DNA of 64,000 nucleotides, taken from contig VXCM01003126.1 of the NCBI GenBank assembly GCA_014773175.1, forward strand, positions 1 to 64,000, read 5' to 3'. Below the pieces are notes generated by a model. The model saw only the letters and a list, made by a program, of their open reading frames with translations, had not been told where the DNA came from and did not search any database. Numbering within the stretch: the first letter of the stretch is position 1; each line of letters opens with the position of its first letter. Source of the DNA: Lucifuga dentata. Its lineage: Eukaryota > Chordata > Actinopteri > Ophidiiformes > Bythitidae. A program made the position numbers and the translations under genes. Shown piece by piece: positions 50,760 through 64,000 of this stretch.

Positions 50760-53700
50760 ATCCTTTTATTTTGAACTTCATAAAGCTCTGCCTGTACGCT
50801 GCTGTATGCTTTTGTAAAAGGAATAGTTTCATTGCAGGCTTTTATCGAATATAAATAAAATATGTAGATACACAGAAGTTATGTCTAATGGAAAAAGTAA
50901 ATGTTTGGAAAATAAAATGTTTAAAAGGTCAGTGAAGACTCGACTTCATCAGTGTTATAACTAGACAAACAAATTAAGCTAACTTACTACTGTTTAGTAC
51001 TTTGATGTAGATTGTAATATTGTGTCGTACAGTTTTTTTGATAAATTTATGTCAGTGTCAAGCTGTATTTGACTGTTCATTTAGCTCTTTGAAATAAGCT
51101 ACGAAGCATGACTACAGGCACGGTGCACGTTTGCATGAACCCTTTCACTCCTACTGACTCTTCATCTGTTTTGGGTCTCTTGTTCCTTTCAGGGTAGTTA
51201 AGCTATTTCACATCTGCCACAACTCTTCTCCAGCTGTTCCCTGTCTTTCAAGGTTTTGTTTCCATTGGATTCCACGTTCAGACTTGACTGCTCACATTTG
51301 ATGAGGATGGTTTTGGGTTTCTCAGATTGTCTGATCCATTTGCACTTCATCTGTACCCTCTTTTGGCGTGTTTGTGTCCATGGAGCTGATGGTGTTTGTT
51401 TATTCTCAAGATGTTCTGTAGAGTTTGACGATGGTCTGTTCTTTGTTGACTTCTAAGTAGGGTTTAAAAATCTGAGCTTGATTTTAAAAAATAAACAGGG
51501 GCTGTAATATTTTTGGTGGAAATAATGTGTTAGGTGTGGTGGTGGTGATGATGATGATATATTGAAGCTTCATGTGTAGATAACATTGATACAATCTATT
51601 TGCACTTCTCTTAAAATCCAACAGAGGTCAGCCAGTCACACATCTCCAGTTAGTGACATGGGTTTTTGTTATGTCATAGTTGTTGATTAGCAATATAATT
51701 AAAACATCACTCAGGCCTAATGTATTGGATACTTTGCTTTCACTTGTTCAGCTGTTTTTCAGTACTTACTGCCTTTGTATTGAAAGAAATCCCTTCTTTT
51801 CGCTGTCTTGCTTTCTGACCAGCAAACTCACATCTCTAGCCATGTGTGCTTCAAGTGAGCCAGGGGTTGTCGTTCCTCTGTCGGGTCTTACAGACCCTGG
51901 AAATTGTCTTGTCCTGCAAAATAGTTTATGCTTTTTTTGTGTCTGTTATAAATCTTTTGAGCTTGAGCCTAAACTTGGCCTGTGAGGAGGTGGTAGAGGC
52001 ATGTCTGTTCCCTTTTTACTGTATTTACTCCTGAACCTTTAGCCTTATACAGATTTGGTCATATCACCAGATTTTAATGCACTAGCCTGGAGACATAAAG
52101 TACTGTTCTTTATTTTCATTCATCTCTCCCAAGACATGATCTTGTTTCTTGTTCTGCATGATATATAGCACTGAACAACTGAAGTGCTGTGGTGTTCTGT
52201 ATAGCACTTCACTTGAATAAGACTTCAACTGAGAGCTTCCCACACCATCAAGTACCTGCTATTTCTCTGTCTCTGGAGGAAATCAGGTGTCTGACTGGAG
52301 CTTTTTTTTAGTCATGTCTGCAGAACTGCAGACATGATTTCTCCACTTGTCAGTTTCATTGTCGGTGAAAACTTGGGGGTGAGGAAGGACGTCCTGCTGG
52401 CTTTCATTGTGTGCCGACAAGTGTACTTGATGTGGGACTAAAATCACTAAAAGGGGGGATTGGTCCAGTTGGCCTCACCAGAGCCCCATTGGCCAATGGG
52501 TTTCTAGGTGGATCCCATCAGGTTTTATAAAAACCATAGTAGCCCGGATGGCACGCCTGCCAGCTGCGTGCCATCCTGTACTTTGCCTGTTCCCACCTCT
52601 CAAAATGAGACCATATATTGGATTTTGAGAGCCATCCAGAGCTGCTGTGCCAACTAACGTTTCATTGTCCCTGTTACATGACTCTGAATTTTCCATCCAT
52701 CATGGATCAATACTCTGGACACAGATGTTTTTTAGCTGGAGTCTGAATTGCTGCTGTTTGCTCCTCAACATCAATATCTATGATTTTTTTATTCCATGGT
52801 ATATGATATGTCATATTGTCTTGCATTCCTTAAATTGTCTTTGGGCCATATGTGAAAGTTCATGCCTTTTTCTGGAAGCATGTATCAGGGCATGTATGAC
52901 ACATGTGATACTGTGTCCTGTTTACAGAACAGCTTTGATAGTACATACAGTATCGTACATATAGAAATATAGGTCTACAGGCTGCTGCTGAATCAGCTGT
53001 ACTCAGAATCAGCACTTTGCCTTACAGCTGTTCTGTTTGTGGGGCTCCTTTCAGGTGGAGATTACAACTTGTAACAGTCAAAGTTAATCCATTAACTATA
53101 AATTAATCCATTAACTGTAAAAATGAAGTTATAAAGCACTTCACAGGAACAGTAAAAATGATAAAGGTATTGATAATGAATTTAGAAACTCGTCTCTGTT
53201 TTTGAGTTTAGATGTGGTGTTCTTTATTTGAAGATTAGAGGGAACATTCAGTTTATATGGTGCACGCTCCCAGCATTCCCTAAAGGTAATCATTGTAATC
53301 TTAAAAAAAAGAAGAAAAGTAAACACCTGAATGTTACTTTAAATCAATAAGAAGAAGATAAGATATGTGCAAAATATACAGTACTTTCCCTCTTTCCCTC
53401 TAGTCATTCTTAGGCTCAACTGAACATTTTGTACCACCGTGACCTGGATCTTTGCTGGAAATGACAGGACTTCAGGGAGTTGAAACAGTTAAGAAAACAA
53501 GAAGTGAAATCACTGATCATGATTTAAGATTCATAAAGGATAAAAAAAAAAATTCTACTAATTAAAAAGTTTCTTGAAAAATGCAAAATTAAAATGAAAG
53601 CTGATTTTTAATTTTTTTTAAACTATGCTTTCTGGGATAGTTGGGATTGTTTAAAATCAAAACATGAATGTGATATTTCATTTTCTGCTTCACTTTGTTT

Positions 53701-54430
53701 TTTAAAGACACTAGCATTTGGTCAGTAATGGTTCCATAGCAAGTTCTGGGGGAGGGGATGGGGGAGGGGAGGGNACACTAGCATTTGGTCAGTAATGGTT
53801 CCATAGCAAGTTCTGGGGGAGGGGATGGGGGAGGGGAGGGATTTTGAAAATGGTTGTGTTTGAAAACATAACATGGCACTTAGTTTGTAAGCATGGAAGC
53901 CATTCATAGTTTATTATTTGAAAACTGAGCAAAGTTTAACAATAGAAATTAAATGGGAAGATTCTAGAAAAACTGTTGTGTAGTTATCAAGTTAATGGGA
54001 TAGTTTTTGTATCACATTGGTGAGTTTTCTTTATACAAACAAAAGAAGAAAGACTGAGTTCACAAGCTTATCTAAACTGTGGTTATAACCAAATATTACA
54101 CTGGGATTTATACAGTTAGGGGTAATAATATATGGACTGAATATGTTTCCAAATGTGATTGAAATCTGTGTCAGGACCAACTAACTTCACATTTGTCTTG
54201 GTTCCTTTGTTGGAAACTAATAGACATCCAGTCTTATCAACAATTGTGAAGGAACTTTAGCCACTTAATATTAACTGAATTAAATGAAAAGTGCAGCTGA
54301 CAGTTATCTTTTACGACTATATGGCAAGACGTGTCATCCAGACGGATCGAATCTAAAATGTTAATTCAGAGTGTCACTTTAATGCCATGTGCATTGTATT
54401 TCCCTCTCTGTATCTGTCTGCTGCAGGTGG
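50760..54430. other. Gene-poor spacer between troap and pfkm
   Basis: About 3.7 kb has no exon set I can support on either strand. The plus strand is notably T/CT-rich between 51.1 and 52.9 kb, as in long UTR or noncoding RNA sequence. There is a perfect 12-bp-arm palindrome at 52312-52337 and a duplicated join around the N at 53774. Tail-to-head gene order means the right end holds distal pfkm regulatory sequence. Confidence 0.4.
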
Positions 54431-54439
54431 TTATGGCGA

Positions 54440-54649
54440 CTGATGTATATTTAGTTCAGTTGTGTGAGTGACTGGTTGAGGGTTTCAGTGGGTGGGGATT
54501 CGGAGCAGGATTAGGAACAGTGGTCTATAAAGCCTGAGCTTTCACCCGTTGCTCCCCCATGAAGCAGAGAGTGAAGGAAGAGCACTCCGTTCTTTCTCCT
54601 TTTCTTTTCCCCTCGTCGTGCCACGAGTCTGTCCAGTTTCTCTGGAAAC
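54440..54649 (+). promoter_or_regulatory. pfkm proximal promoter with TATA box and leader
   Basis: TATAAA lies at 54536-54541, about 110 bases upstream of the start codon. A GC-rich box GGGTGGGGATT is at about 54490-54500. A near-match to a MEF2 site (GTATATTTAG) and an E-box (CAGTTG) lie at about 54444-54463. Muscle-type use is inferred from the gene; the sites are weak evidence alone. Confidence 0.5.
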
Positions 54650-63296
<8,647 letters not shown>

Positions 63297-64000
63297 AAGT
63301 CAACTGCAGTCTCATCTCAGTGAGCAAATGGATGGATACAGACAATTTATTGTTCCATTGAAACGTATTTGTTCTTGTCCAACAATCTGTCCACATGCCC
63401 TGGTAGAAGAGCTGCTGTCTTTGTTATCCTAGAACACGATGTTTTCTAGCACCTTATATCACTTAGTACATTCAGCAAAACCAATTTTGCATAAGTTTCT
63501 TGTACATGTCAAGAAAGAGATTAAAGATATTCAAATTTCACAAATTGTCTCATTAGTGGTGTTTTATATTTACTGGAGTACAGTGTTGATTTCCCTGAAA
63601 AACAAAGTAATCACCAGGAGAAGATTGTTGTCAGTTTGATACTGTGTCCTGGAAACCATGATGCCACCCGAAATATACAGCACAGATAGTGAGGAAGAGG
63701 AATGACTCATAATTAAAGATTTGGGTTTTGACCTTGCAACTGTGACTCAGGGCATAAAGGGCGAAGAAGTGTGTGAAAAACAGCCAGATAAGAATGCCTT
63801 CTAGTCTGCACTAAGTTGTATGTAAACAGTAAGGGAGCAACTATACAGCCTGCATGGCAGCTGAGAAGTTTGTCTTGGCATGTCCATGAAGTCATTCATT
63901 CTCTGCACTCAAGAGAAAATAAGTTATCTTAATATCCAAAAGTGCATATAGACAGCCATTGCAATCTACAGTATGTGTCATATTTAGCAGAAACAAGTTG
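63297..64000 (+). other. pfkm 3' UTR and downstream
   Basis: A candidate poly(A) signal ATTAAA lies at about 63520-63525. No further exon is seen before the window ends. Confidence 0.4.

Noticed and set aside
52475..52696. 73-codon minus-strand frame in the troap-pfkm spacer
   Set aside because: There is no recognisable domain, no splice context and no matching neighbour exon.

Overview
The window is nuclear DNA from a bony fish, probably a percomorph-type teleost. All nine genes have spliced vertebrate exons with GT-AG (a few GC-AG) junctions, introns are short, and the repeats are fish-type L2/CR1-like LINEs, Tc1-like relics and TTAA-flanked MITEs. I rebuilt every coding region exon by exon; phases close at every junction except in one gene, described below. 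The species cannot be named from the sequence.

Layout: (1) 1.0-7.0 kb, inava on the plus strand, with an antisense L2-like LINE and Tc1-type elements in its introns. (2) 8.4-43.4 kb, six genes all on the minus strand: an IRAG2/LRMP-like tail-anchored protein, rpl10a, fance, a makorin-type RING ligase (mkrn4-like), ppard and def6. DEF6-PPARD-FANCE-RPL10A is, from general knowledge, the order and common orientation of human 6p21.31. (3) 43.4-45.7 kb, a divergent intergenic region between def6 and troap with a CCAAT-box cluster and a perfect 20-bp-arm hairpin. (4) 45.7-50.7 kb, troap (tastin) on the plus strand. (5) 50.7-54.5 kb, gene-poor spacer. (6) 54.65-63.3 kb, a complete 22-exon muscle-type phosphofructokinase (pfkm) on the plus strand. 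The genes are not one pathway: they cover junction/immune signalling (inava, def6), translation (rpl10a), DNA crosslink repair (fance), ubiquitination (makorin), lipid-sensing transcription (ppard), mitosis (troap) and glycolysis (pfkm).

Most notable: the IRAG2-like gene has every splice site intact but carries a 1-nt frame loss in one exon and a CGA-to-TGA-type stop in the next. A TTAA-flanked inverted-repeat element occurs in five copies. Three GC-AG introns occur in three genes. Assembly joins marked by a single N often have about 64-66 bp duplicated on both sides, which inflates apparent repeats and promoter motifs. I found no tRNA, rRNA, CRISPR or bacterial-type system.
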